The position numbers were made by a program, and so were the translations under genes. Positions 36,884-51,100 of a DNA stretch of 64,000 nucleotides are shown piece after piece (position 1 is the stretch's first letter; every line of letters starts with the position of its first letter). The notes below the pieces were generated by a model that was given only the letters and a program-made list of their open reading frames with translations, was not told the DNA's origin and made no database searches. Origin of the DNA: Cristatella mucedo (Eukaryota > Bryozoa > Phylactolaemata > Cristatellidae); NCBI GenBank assembly GCA_009760855.2, contig WPIO01000100.1:130001-194000 (forward strand), in the 5' to 3' direction.

Positions 36884-37057
36884 CTCCCCCCTCGTAGCCG
36901 TCAGCACAGTGTTCAGACAACGCCCGCGATCTGGCTCACAGTCGGTCTCAGTACGTAGCAGTTCGCACCAGCAGTTCGTATGCAGCACGACGTGGACGCC
37001 ACTTTCAATCCGGTTTTGCCGGCGGAGCACTGCTTCCGGCAAGTATCTACCCATTGC
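36884..37057 (-). CDS. possible orphan exon, unknown product
   Basis: The 174-base minus-strand segment is bracketed by a good acceptor (tttctgcag, ending 37058) and a consensus donor (GAG/gtaagc at 36884-36879). One frame is open through the whole segment and is exactly 58 codons, with residues such as RQNRIESGVHVVLHTNCWCE. A second frame is Cys-rich (TCRKQCSAGKT.., ..TSCCIRT) but stops near the end. Neither is a family I recognise. No in-phase partner exon was found, and LINE-A debris begins just upstream at 37085. It may be a real exon or chance. Confidence 0.25.
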
Positions 37058-37084
37058 CTGCAGAAATTCGTGAGAGTCACCTCA

Positions 37085-37460
37085 CTGCTTGGGTAATATT
37101 GATCCTAGATTTGCCTCAAAGAGAAAGTGAGAAGTGTAGCTGAGTACAGAAGACAGTTGAGAAGTGAGTAGCATAGAAGTAGCAGCTCGGGCTGGCTTCA
37201 ATGAATGAGCCATAGTTGCCTTCGGGAGAGTAGACGTCGTCGTATAAGAATTGCGAAGTGAGTTCCACAGTCTCGAGAACATGCAGAGCAAAAGTCTCTG
37301 TCACCAGCGGTCGTAAAGGAAGGAATAGAGCAGCTAATTTATTATCCACATAGGACCTGAGGAGGTTGAAACCGGTGCCACAGTCAAGCTAGTTATGAAA
37401 GAGCCCAACCATGCTGGGCCTTGCCGGTCAGCATAAGAATTTTGCTCTGTATCCGCTGAT
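37085..37460 (-). mobile_element. LINE-A C-terminal fragment
   Basis: Diverged minus-strand copy of the C-terminal block (VDNKLAALFLPLRPLVTETF region). It includes 'cagctaatttattatccaca' and reaches the 'tttgctctgtatccgctgat' block at its 5' limit. Frameshifted. Confidence 0.75.
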
Positions 37461-37560
37461 CAACCGGGAACCACCACAGCAATAAAGGATTGCCTCTGCA
37501 GGACTCAAACTCTCAAGACCTGGGTCATGAAGTGGGCTAAGACCCGGCATTGTCATTCGT
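37461..37560 (-). mobile_element. SINE-2-like fragment, diverged
   Basis: A tRNA-like B-box region on the minus strand (gagtttgagtcctgcagag) and a partly conserved head (tagcccacttcatgaccc). Similar diverged copies are at 46718, 54840 and 59280. Confidence 0.4.
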
Positions 37561-38778
37561 GTTCTTATGCGTGCCGATGTTATCACAAAACTATTAAATG
37601 CTTCCTTTCCAGCATATAGAAAGAGATACATTTCTTGCTGTATAAAAGAATTATAATTTTTCATTACAAGGAGCACCGGTGCCTAAATAACAATTGCACC
37701 AGATCGCTTTTTACAGTGTAAGCCGTAGATTACGACATTACTGCTTCCTAACTATTTTAATTAGGCAACCCCTAATAATCCCGAGTGCTCTCATTATCTT
37801 GACGATTTAGCTGTTTCAGTATGTGCGAAAGCGAAAGATTGATAGGAGGGTAGACCTGCGGTCTGCTGCCAGCCCGAAAAAACATCTCATCGGTAGGGAT
37901 GCAAGGGGCCGATTGCCGAAGTTAAATTCTGCGGACCCTTCAAGAGGTTAGGTGCATGTAATTGACGAGTTCGCATTAATAATCGACGGTCTATAATCAA
38001 GTGCTTGAAATCTTTAGTATCATTCCGATATATGCAACCGATTTGAAGCTCACTTTATGACTTCGAACTGCCTGCCAGCTCACCGTGAGAGGCTTCATCA
38101 CTTCCAAGCCTGTTCAGTTGAATGATTCCAGGCCAGGACAGAGAAGAATATCTAGGGATGCAAGCTCACCTCAGCCTGCGGATCTATGGTGCAGCTGCTC
38201 TTACCATCTAATAGCTGTTCGACTCATGAGCCGTAGCTTTTATTACCGTAGCATGCCAACCTACTGTACGAGTTTTTCTACGAACTCTGATTCATGCTCC
38301 ACCAATATTTACAGGCGGCACACATATTGTCTGGCATCACAGATTGTACACATGCACGCGCCAGATCGGATAACGGCCCTAAATCAACTTTGCCATCACG
38401 CAGGCATGCCTGTCGGCTTCATAGCAGTGCAAGCTGGGTCCTGTAATGGTCAACAGGCCAATCTATTCAGGCTACCTTGCACATTCGTTAGTACATGGTA
38501 TATGGCATCACTCCTAGCGATCACAATACCATGTGGTTGGGCATGTTTGTCTTGGCATGGCATCTTACTTACAACGCGCGGATATTACTTCTGAGATGTA
38601 AAGCATCCAACTAGAGATTTGGTTCTATCATGTCGCCATGAAGAACAACTTTCTTCAGACAGGCATACCTTGCACAAGCAACCCCACTACCCTGCTTGCT
38701 CTATACAGTATCACTCAATCTTCATAAGGTCACGTGACATGCATGTATACACACGCGTACCATGACAGTAGAGCCCGA
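37561..38778. other. no recognised gene
   Basis: A 169-codon plus-strand ORF (38085-38594) has no transmembrane pattern, motif or family resemblance and no splice context that supports it. Otherwise unique-looking DNA. Confidence 0.4.
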
Positions 38779-38922
38779 CAATATAAATACAATGCACTTG
38801 TTTAGCACACCAAGAGAACTTGAATCTCTATTCAGGCGCTTCACATATGCCTCGGGTCCGGAACCCATGACCTCAGCCAAGCCTTGGTCGGGGCAAGCAC
38901 CTCGACCACTGGACCCAACCAG
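38779..38922 (-). mobile_element. SINE-1 (tRNA-derived)
   Basis: Minus-strand copy with head (tccagtggtcgaggtgcttg), B-box-like region degraded by changes at its core, and the LINE-B-like tail near 38800-38835. Confidence 0.75.
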
Positions 38923-39680
38923 GATATGCCTTGAGAGCATTAGTCTGTACCTAAGCTTAACTAAATAAGCAACGCAGTTGTTAAGCTCTTTCTGTCTGAG
39001 CTTTGAGTCTCTCCTTCTTTACCATTACTCAGTAGTTGACTCTTCACCAACATTTCGTACCTCTCAAGATTCCTGCTTTTAGCAGTGTGAAGGTCACAGC
39101 TGCACTCATTGAGATGCTGGACCAGCCTGCTCGGCTTAATCAAAGATCAAGGTTTTCACAGCTAAGACACGTATACAATTGACCGTGCTATTACTTTAGG
39201 TTTGCGCATACGTCAATCTACGGTCAGTAGCACACCCACACCAGGACACTGCTCTTAATGGTATGCACTCAAGTGGTGGTGGTGCTAGGGTCTGAGCTGC
39301 AAGGTCGGCTCCTTAGGGTCGGTCAGCTGGGGAGATGAAGAGCGCCGCTTTCTCTACATAGGCGAACGAGGTCGATTTAAGTTAAGTCACTTAACCACAC
39401 TAGCTATTGCCCAAATTGTCCAGCTTCGGGGGCACGGCCGTCATGCATCAGCAGTTATGCAGAGCCATTGTCCAAGCAAACTCGTGGAAAGCCGAATATT
39501 TTCCACAAGGGCGTAATCTGGCATCCAACCACGTAAAGCAATAAAAATCGTGATGACAGTCATCACCTTGTATTACACTCCTTTATGTGCACCACCAAGG
39601 AACTCGCGTAAAGGTAGCTATAGCAGCCAGTAATCAAATGTTTCAGCCTTCTTTCTATAAGACAAGCGTCCAGCTTTCTT
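38923..39680. other. 3' flank of ATP synthase alpha gene
   Basis: Probably includes the 3' UTR of the minus-strand gene ending at 39681. No AATAAA is seen on the minus strand; the weak variants CATAAA and AATACA occur near 39580-39570. No other gene recognised. Confidence 0.4.
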
Positions 39681-43029
<3,349 letters not shown>

Positions 43030-43397
43030 CTATGAGATTGAACGCTGGCAAAACAACGCGACCAAATTCTCTATACTACATCTATGAACACCTTTGGAAT
43101 GAGGAAATCGTCTCTAATGCGGACGCACACCAGGCCGCCGTATAGACCGCTCTGAAATCCACTTCGAGTAGGTGCTCAGCTAAGGCTCGGCTGACAGAGC
43201 GAAAGCACCTGTTCAAAGCAGTGCATCCGCAACCGATAGAAATGGCAGCCTAATGAGTCCGCGTGACCAAGTACTAACGCGTTTACTTTCCGCTGCGTGT
43301 CTATGGGGCTGCGCTATGCTTTTGCATGCTGGTTAGTGCAGCTGGGGGGTGGGGGCCAATCGAGGCGGCTTGGCGACAGCGCGTTGGGATCCACAAG
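43030..43397. promoter_or_regulatory. probable bidirectional promoter region
   Basis: Under 400 bases separate the start of the ATP synthase alpha gene (leftward) from the first ATG of the small gene at 43398 (rightward). No mobile element or CG-poor repeat interrupts it. The bidirectional role is inferred from the head-to-head arrangement; I see no definite TATA box. Confidence 0.45.
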
Positions 43398-43439
43398 ATG
43401 GATACAAATATTAGCGAAAAAGCGACATACACGAACTGA
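43398..43439 (+). CDS. 13-codon upstream ORF
   Basis: ATG at 43398 opens a 13-codon frame (MDTNISEKATYTN) that ends at TGA 43437-43439. The last base of this stop is the first base of the ATG of the 113-aa ORF (TGATG). If the transcript starts upstream of 43398, the main ORF would need leaky scanning or reinitiation. Confidence 0.4.
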   Translation: MDTNISEKATYTN

Positions 43440-43780
43440 TGAATTTTTTGGACGAGCATTCTACCGATATTCTTAAGCGAAAGGGTGTACAACTGCCGGC
43501 GGACTGGGATGCCGGCGGCCGGGCTAACGACGGGCACGAGGTGACGCGTGGCCAATTCCTTGGTTACAAACAGGAGTTGGCACGTAAAACATATCAATTT
43601 CGTACCGCTTTGCAAACTTTCGACGCATGTCTAGCCAACGAAGTAGCCAGGCGAAGAGACATCATCTTCCAGCTGAAGCAGTCTGACGACCGGCTCCGAT
43701 TTGGCCTAGCAAAGATGGCGGTTGGCACCCAGCTCACGCAGGGGAGGCTGCTCGAAACTGGAACTGCTTTGCACAGTTGA
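43439..43780 (+). CDS. small helical protein, unknown function (113 aa)
   Basis: A single uninterrupted frame starts at ATG 43439 (an in-frame stop at 43412 excludes an upstream start) and ends TGA 43778-43780. A polyadenylation signal AATAAA follows 29 bases later at 43809, which strongly suggests a real intronless gene. The protein is soluble, charged and probably helical. It begins MNFLDEHSTDILKRKGVQLP, with a central basic segment (NEVARRRDIIFQLKQSDDR) and no signal peptide, membrane segment or zinc motif. I do not recognise the family. It lies between two housekeeping-type genes, divergent from ATP synthase alpha and ~190 bases upstream of the tetraspanin start. It could also be an exon of a longer transcript, but no donor is needed. 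Confidence 0.65.
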   Translation: MNFLDEHSTDILKRKGVQLPADWDAGGRANDGHEVTRGQFLGYKQELARKTYQFRTALQTFDACLANEVARRRDIIFQLKQSDDRLRFGLAKMAVGTQLTQGRLLETGTALHS

Positions 43781-43808
43781 ATGCAAGTATCTTATATTGA
43801 GACCACGT

Positions 43809-43814
43809 AATAAA
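43809..43814 (+). terminator. polyadenylation signal AATAAA
   Basis: AATAAA 29 bases after the stop of the 113-aa gene, followed by A/T-rich sequence and T-containing downstream sequence. Only ~150 bases remain before the next gene's start. Confidence 0.6.
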
Positions 43815-43968
43815 TTAATAATATTAAAAAAATTATAATTCAGTTATCCAAATACGCCCTTGCTCTCTTAAAAGAATCGCGTCACAATTACTTCCGTCTG
43901 GGTATCGCTGTGTTTTGTCTGGCTCGGGTTTGGCTGCTGAGCCGCCCGAAACTAGCTGGGGCTATAAA

Positions 43969-45144
43969 ATGGGCGCCTGTTCGTGTACACTGAAGTCATG
44001 TATTGTATTCATGAGCTTTCTTCTGTGGGTAAGGCGCTTGCTTAGCGTCGATAAGCGCCGCATTCGCGGCCGCCGCGGTCTTTGCTGCGCGCGTCGGCTC
44101 GGACAGGTGTCCGGAATTCGCTCGCCCCGACCGTCGCGTCGCGTGTCTTGCGGCCGCGGCAGCATCGTCGTCGGTGTAAGCTATTCGATCGTTTAGCCTT
44201 CCCGCTCGCCTGCCCGAGCATCCAACGGTGCATTGTTGGCCTTTTCCCTCCTTACAGGTGGCCACTGCCGGACTCCTTTTCGTAGGAATCAAGGTGTACG
44301 TCACATATCCCGTGATACAGGAGCTCGGCAAGTCGGTGCACGTGCTCGTGCCCGCCGCCATAATTATCGCCTCGGCGGTGTTCATCTTCTTCGTCGGACT
44401 CGTGGGCTGCTTCGCCGCCTTCAAGGATCAGAAAGGTGTCAGGGCCGCCGTAAGTACCGCCCGCCCGCCCGCCGAGTCCGAGTCGCGAGCTGCTTGGCGA
44501 GCGGCGACAGTTTGCCTGTCTCAGCCGCCGCCTCCCCGGATCGCCCAATTTTGCCTTTGGTTTCGACCGCTACCCCTCTCGGCGACTGCGCCGCTTGCCT
44601 TGTTGAAACACGCTTGGCTGCGTGCGTTCGTTTGTCGCAGTTCTATCCGTTCCGGTCGTTTCGCCTTCTAAAAAAAGTACTTCCATCGGCCCGAGCAGCG
44701 TGCTTAGTTAGATTTTCTGCCTTGCAGCCAAATGTAACGACTCCCAGAAGAGTTGTTGAGCTTTGAAATCGAACTTGCTTGACCGACAGTAGCTGTGAGT
44801 GAAGTACTTTTTGACGAATCCTTGTGTGGTGCTGGCGAAGCGGTCCGTCCAGCCAGTCGCCTGATTTGGAGCCCTTTCTGAAATACTTGAGAACGATATC
44901 GGCAGGCGGCCTAGGCAGGATTTTCCGCCTACTAACTTAGCCGGCTTTTTCAGTATAACTCAGGCTCTTCGGAATGCGCTGCAGAAGCAGAAGAGCCAAC
45001 GAAGAAGCCTCCAGTAGAAGCCTCATCCATTCCTGGTCAGGAAAAGGAGGGAAAATACAGAATCGTCCTTGGAGGAAGTGACACTAAACGCATGCATATT
45101 AGCAGTATGGGTATGGGTTTCCCTTTGCAGCAAATGTAAAGCCC

Positions 45145-45184
<40 letters not shown>

Positions 45185-48100
45185 GGTTCTCTGAGGGCAC
45201 TTTATCAAGTGCATTATTATTATTATTATTATTATTTTGAGTTGTCCAAAATTTTCCCCCATTCTGTGCACAACTTGTTTGCCTGACTGCTGCCACCTTA
45301 GTATGCCTGACATAGCAGAAAGCCCTCTTGTTACCCGTAAGAATTTGCAGCTGCAGCCATGCTGTGAGGTTCTTTTGTGGGGCTGAATAAGAAGTTCTTT
45401 TCCGTACTGCGACCTTTGAAGGTTGTGCTGACATTCGGTTTTACTATGTCGAAGCACATGCAGTAGTCGCAGTATCCAGTAGCTCGGTCGAGTTTTGTGT
45501 GGCAGCGTAGCCCAAAGCTGTACTTGTCAATCCAGATATCAGTATTACCCATGACCGACATTTGCACTTGGATGCTGCAAAGTCGCTCAACTTGAATGAT
45601 GTTGATAAAACCAACTTGGTAGCTATGGACAAACCTAGTGTAACTCTGAAATTGGAAACCCTAAGCCTTGAAATGTGCTCGCCAGCAAATGTACTATAGC
45701 CGTGGCACGCAAAATGGGTGTCATGTTCAAAATGAAGCTTGCGCTAGATAACCACATCAGCTGCTGTGGTTATCTAGTTATCATCCACATGCTTGCTGCT
45801 GCAGCCGTCCATGCTTTTGTATGATCCCGCCTAGGCTTCTGTATCCCATAAAACCCCACAACCCGTAGGTCTTCCTCTCCGTGCAGTAAAATTCTTAAGT
45901 GATTCAACACTCTGCATCTATGATTATCTGCCGTGAATGTCATAACTGCCACATTATCCCTCGTCTCACCGATCTACAGTGGCCTCCCCCATCAAGCAGC
46001 TTAACGACTTCAAGGAGCTGCCACACACTTGTGAGTCCCTTAGTCTCTTGATCCGAAATACTTAATACCCAGCCTTTTCATTAACCACCTGCTCTTCTGA
46101 CTCAAGTCGTTTAACCGTGCCTCCAACCAACAGCAAATCCGTCGAAGCTCGTGCCTTCTGTTGGTATGCTCCTTAAGCCTGGAATGCGCTGCTGACCGAC
46201 TTCACAAGATCCCCTGACGACATTTTAAAAAGAAGCTAAAAACACCTGTTTCTCACTGCATTTGTTGAGTCCTTGCTGCTTGTCCTGTGTGTGCTTATGT
46301 GTGCTGACAGTGTGCTTGTTTTTATCACTAACAATCACCGGTCTATGTGTCCACCATGTGTAAAGTACATTGGACAAGATTTAGTTCTTTAGTTTAGTTC
46401 AAGATTTAGTGCCATGTAAATGTCTTATTATTATTCTTTTTATAATTAAGGCATAGTGTCCGTGTTTTCTGTGATCTAGCGAGAGACTTGTATGCAGCTG
46501 CCATGGGCTGTTACTGTGGGAGCTATGTTGGGAGTGGGTTTGAGGATGGCACCACTGTGCTTGGTGTGACGTACGTAGCCAGTGGCTCCTGCTAGTTGCT
46601 GTCCCTGTGTTTGCACGCATGTGAGTCCCCTTTTCAGGGCATGCCTAGTTCCTTCTGAACCTCCTTCCCCCTCAACTGGCAAGAGTCAGCTATAATCTAA
46701 CTGCCCCATGTGTATGACAGTAGAAAAGCCTTACAACGGCTGTCTCCACTGCTTGGCGTAGGCAATCGAGGATCGACCGCTGCAGGACTCGAATCCACGA
46801 TCATTGGTCGCAAAGAGTGAGCGCTTTTCCTCATGGGCAAAGACCGAGGAGCACCAGTCACTGTTAGCTTACATCGTTTGTGTGCTCTGTCGTCGGTAGG
46901 CTTGTCGAGTTTTGCTCAGCCACCTAGCTCCTGCATTCTCTTTCACAAACTCTTACACCAGCTGCAACTTTTTGGAGGTGGCTCTATCCAACTGCTTTTG
47001 TGGCCTGCCGCGCTTTGCCTGGAGCTTCACCTGGAGCAGCTCGTGCCTTGCTGCAAAGCGCTTGCTTTCTCTTGTAGTTCTTCGTCTTCTTGTTCTTGAT
47101 ATTCATCGGTGAAGTCGTTGGTGCTGCACTAAGTGTACACTACCAGGACCAAGTAAGTATCCTGCACGAGACTGGAGGCTGATTGTGGTCTTTGATTGCA
47201 TGCCGAGCACAGCAGCCACCGAACCTGTCTCTTGCTCGGTGCCTGCTTCAGCATTGATCGGCTTACTGCATGCCTGATCTGTGGTGCGTAATTTGATTAA
47301 TGCCTCTTATGTACTTAGGGTCCTGATAAAAGTCTTTGTATAAATATCTATGAATCCTGCATTTACCGATCGAGTCAGTCGGTCTTTGTCACTGGGTTTG
47401 GTATTTTAATTTACATTATGCATGCAGGTCAGAGGACAGCAAGTGTCCTGTCGATGTGAAATTACCTTGAACTATGAACATGTTCATTGCCAAGCTTGGT
47501 CTAGCAGCACCTTACTTACTAAGAGGACTGGAGCAACTTCTTCCCTCTACCGTTCCTCTCAAAGACATTGGAATGAATCTTGGCAGGCCAGCTGAGCTCT
47601 TACATTGAAACTTCAAACCTAGCTAGTAAGTTCCACTCTGGTTTTAGAGTTAATCACCCCACAGAGTCAGCATTGCTTCGGGTTTACAATGAACTTCTCG
47701 GGAATGCAGACTTACGTAAGGTCTCTCTGTTGGTTTTACTTGATCTTTCGGCAGCGTTTGATACTATCAATCACCAAGTATTTCTCGGGTGCCTGTCATC
47801 TCCTATGCATCATTGGTACTGCACTACAATGGTTTAAGTCCTATCTCACTCAGTGGGAGACTATGCAGCATTAATGTGAACAGAAAAAGATCATCCGAGG
47901 AATCACTGAAGTATGTGGGTACCTCAGGGCTCTGTTGCTTCTTTTTGCAGTTTATAGTTTCCCTCCTGCCGATGTGATCGCCAAGCACAACCTAGGCTTT
48001 CAATTCTATGCAGATGACACTCAGTTGTACCGTTGTTTGAATCCCTTCCAGCCCTCCAGCATATCAAATTCTCTGAATTCCTGTCTGCATATATTATTGT

Positions 48101-51100
48101 TGACATTCTAACATTGGTGTCAGCAAACTTTTTAAATTGAATGCTGACAAATCCAACGTACTGGTTATAGTCAAACCAAGTGTGACTCAGAAAATTGGAA
48201 AGTTTGTCACTCAAAATCGGCTCTGCCTGCATATCTCCTGTTGCATTTGCACGAAATCTAGGTGTCCTATTTCAAAGTGACCTTTCCCTAGACGATCCCA
48301 TCAGGTCCACGGTGAAGTCTGCCTACTTTCAGCAATGTAACATTGCTAAAATTTGGGCTTGCTTAGGCAGGGATACTACATCCAAATTGGTCCATTCATT
48401 TGTGACATCCAGTCTCGACTTCTGTAACTCACTGCTTGCTGGTCCATCTGCATGTACTATCAGGCACTTAAAAGCTGTTGCAAAACTCTGTAGCTAGGCT
48501 TGTCTGTAGTGAGAATCGTAGCTGCCACATCGCACCACTTCTCGCCGACCTGCACTGGCTCCCAATCAAGCAGCATATCGACTTCATGGTTCTGTCACTC
48601 GCTTTGAGGTACGTTTAGGCTACATATCAGAACTACTCTCCCACCTGGCAATTAACACATTTCTAATTGTACACATTTCAATTTATGTGTACATCCTTGT
48701 GGGTGAACCAGTGAAAACAGTATTCAAAGCCAAAAAAGTATGGCGAAGGTTGGATTCTGGAATGCCTCTGGGAAAACTATCAGCCTTTGCATGTGGATTA
48801 ACGAGCCTAAAAAAGCTATCGTCAAGACCAAAGATCTCCTCTTGCTCCTTCCCGAGCCTGCGGAGATTCCCACTCAGAAGGCTAGCCACTTGGGAAAGCA
48901 TGCCATCTTTGGAATGAATGGCAAAGTCCGATGGTTGCTGTTTTTTCTAGCAAACTGAGTAATGTGGCAAAGCATGCAAAACTCAAATCTAAGCTTAGCT
49001 AACAAGCTGACATTGTTGCAGCTGGTGCGGTTTTCACTACAATTAAGAATGCTGTGATTTCTTCGCGGCTCGGAAGAAGAAAGAGAGGGACATAATGGCT
49101 GTAGTGAACCAGAGATTTGCGAAGTGAACGAATGAGCTAAAAAAAAAAGCAAAAGGAATTATTCTGCTGCCTGGAAATTACGAGTACATTAAAAAAAAAT
49201 TAATTCACGTAGGGGTTTAATACTTTTGTCACTCGTAACCAAATTTAGGAGCTGCAAGTTAGCGAACAGCACCAGGCAAAGGTGTCGGATGGCCCCAGCT
49301 ACTTATTAAGCAGTTTATAGACTTACCTTTTAAGCAGTGTATAGACTTAAAAGGTTATGCCACTCTCTTTAGGTCTTTTCATTTCTCTGGCAGTAGCTAC
49401 CTACCTGAAATGCTTACTTCTCAGACAGTCTCTCGTATCATTTACTCATCCCGCTATGGTCATTTAGCCGTGCACCTCATGCAAATCAAATCATATTGTG
49501 CCTTCAGTTCTATGCATTGAAAGCCTGAATTTGCTACTTTACTCATGCCACTACGGTCATTTAATGGTTACTTAACCGTGCATCTCATGTAAATCAAATC
49601 ATACTGTGCCTTCAGTTCTATGCATCGAAAGCCTGAATTTGCTACCGACTGACATAAAGTCACTTCATCTCCCGACTTGACAGCATTTAAAATGAAGCCG
49701 TTCTGTTCCTTGCAATTTACTTCGAGTGAATTATCCTTTATGTTCTGGAGCATGCTTCACGGGCTCTCTTTCAAGTTTCTATTTCCAGATCATCTACTCT
49801 CCAACGGCCGACTATGGCACATCTTTTTCAGCGGTCCTGAACTGCTACTTATATGCTACTCACTACCTCAACTGCTCTCCTAACTCTGCTATGCTTCCCA
49901 CTTTCTCTTTGTTGCGTGAGACGAAGTCTGTTGGGTGCCGGATGCGTACCGAAAGCCGCTTAGGCTGTGAGTGTGCTATACAAAACTCTCCTGCGTAACA
50001 CCCACATGGTCTTTATGACTTTGTGGAGTTACTGAAGGAGATACACATTACACACACATCCTCAGTGGTTTACAGGTCACTTCACTCGTTTGCTACAGCC
50101 CACCTGCCTGGCCCCTATTCTCTTCCACTGTGCTCTTGCAATACCCTCACCTCAGCATCTAGTCGTGTCACCTCCCTTGCACTTTGAAGTCCTTTGATAG
50201 TCATTTTGTCATTTTGATAGTCCTTTGCGGATCAAGCCTTCAGCTTGTATGTACCGAAAGTCTGAAACTAGCTTCTTGCTGCAGTCACTACCTGACCTTG
50301 CATCATTTAACTCTCAGCTCATGACAAATCAATTCTCGTCAGCTTTCCCTTCCCAATCTCGTGAGCTTGTCTTTTTTGTTCTGGTGTGATTTTGGTGCAT
50401 GCCTTGCATGACTCAGTGCATGTTACTACCCATCAGTCCCACTGACTGGCGGCCGCGAGTGTCTTCTTATTTGCTTTAGCATGCTAACCCGATCGTGATA
50501 CTTTTTTGCTCTGACATGCATGATACCGTGCATATCACTCACCCTTGGGTATTGATTCTCTCGCAGGGAGTTGTAAATTGCCTAGATAGTGATCGAGTTC
50601 ATTCACTTGCTCCAGCCTACCTAACCACTACATCCCAATCAGGTTAGGTATCATTCCACCCCCTCATCTCTCTCACTCTTGCTTGAGTCCTTTAGCTGTG
50701 CCTCAAACTAACCTCAAATCATTTGGAGACTGTGCCTTTAGTTCGAATGCTCCCAAAGCCTCGACTCCAACTTACCTCACGACATCACCTGACTAGACGA
50801 CATTTAAAAAGAAGCTAAAATCTGCTTGTTCCTCACTGCATTTGCTGGTTCCATGTTTATCGATCTTTATATGCCCAGAAAGATATATTGTTTTCTTACA
50901 GCCCTATGCAAATGTCCTAATACCGTACTCAGTATTATTAATAATAATACTGCAATACTACCATTGCTCCCGATTCGAATTCAGCGTATTTTCAGTTCAC
51001 TTTAGGTTTTTTGGCATTCCTAGAGACATTCTAGGGACAAGATCGTCAGTTAGGTGTCTCTTTTGTAAGATGCTGCCCCCTCACTTAAAATCGCTGGTCA

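Noticed and set aside
38085-38594. 169-codon plus-strand ORF
   Set aside because: No motif, no membrane pattern, no supporting promoter or splice signals. Length alone is compatible with chance in 64 kb.
43962-43971. TATA-box-like 'tataaaatgg' at the tetraspanin start codon
   Set aside because: If used as a TATA box, transcription would start inside exon 1, downstream of the ATG. The overlap with the start context is probably coincidental.
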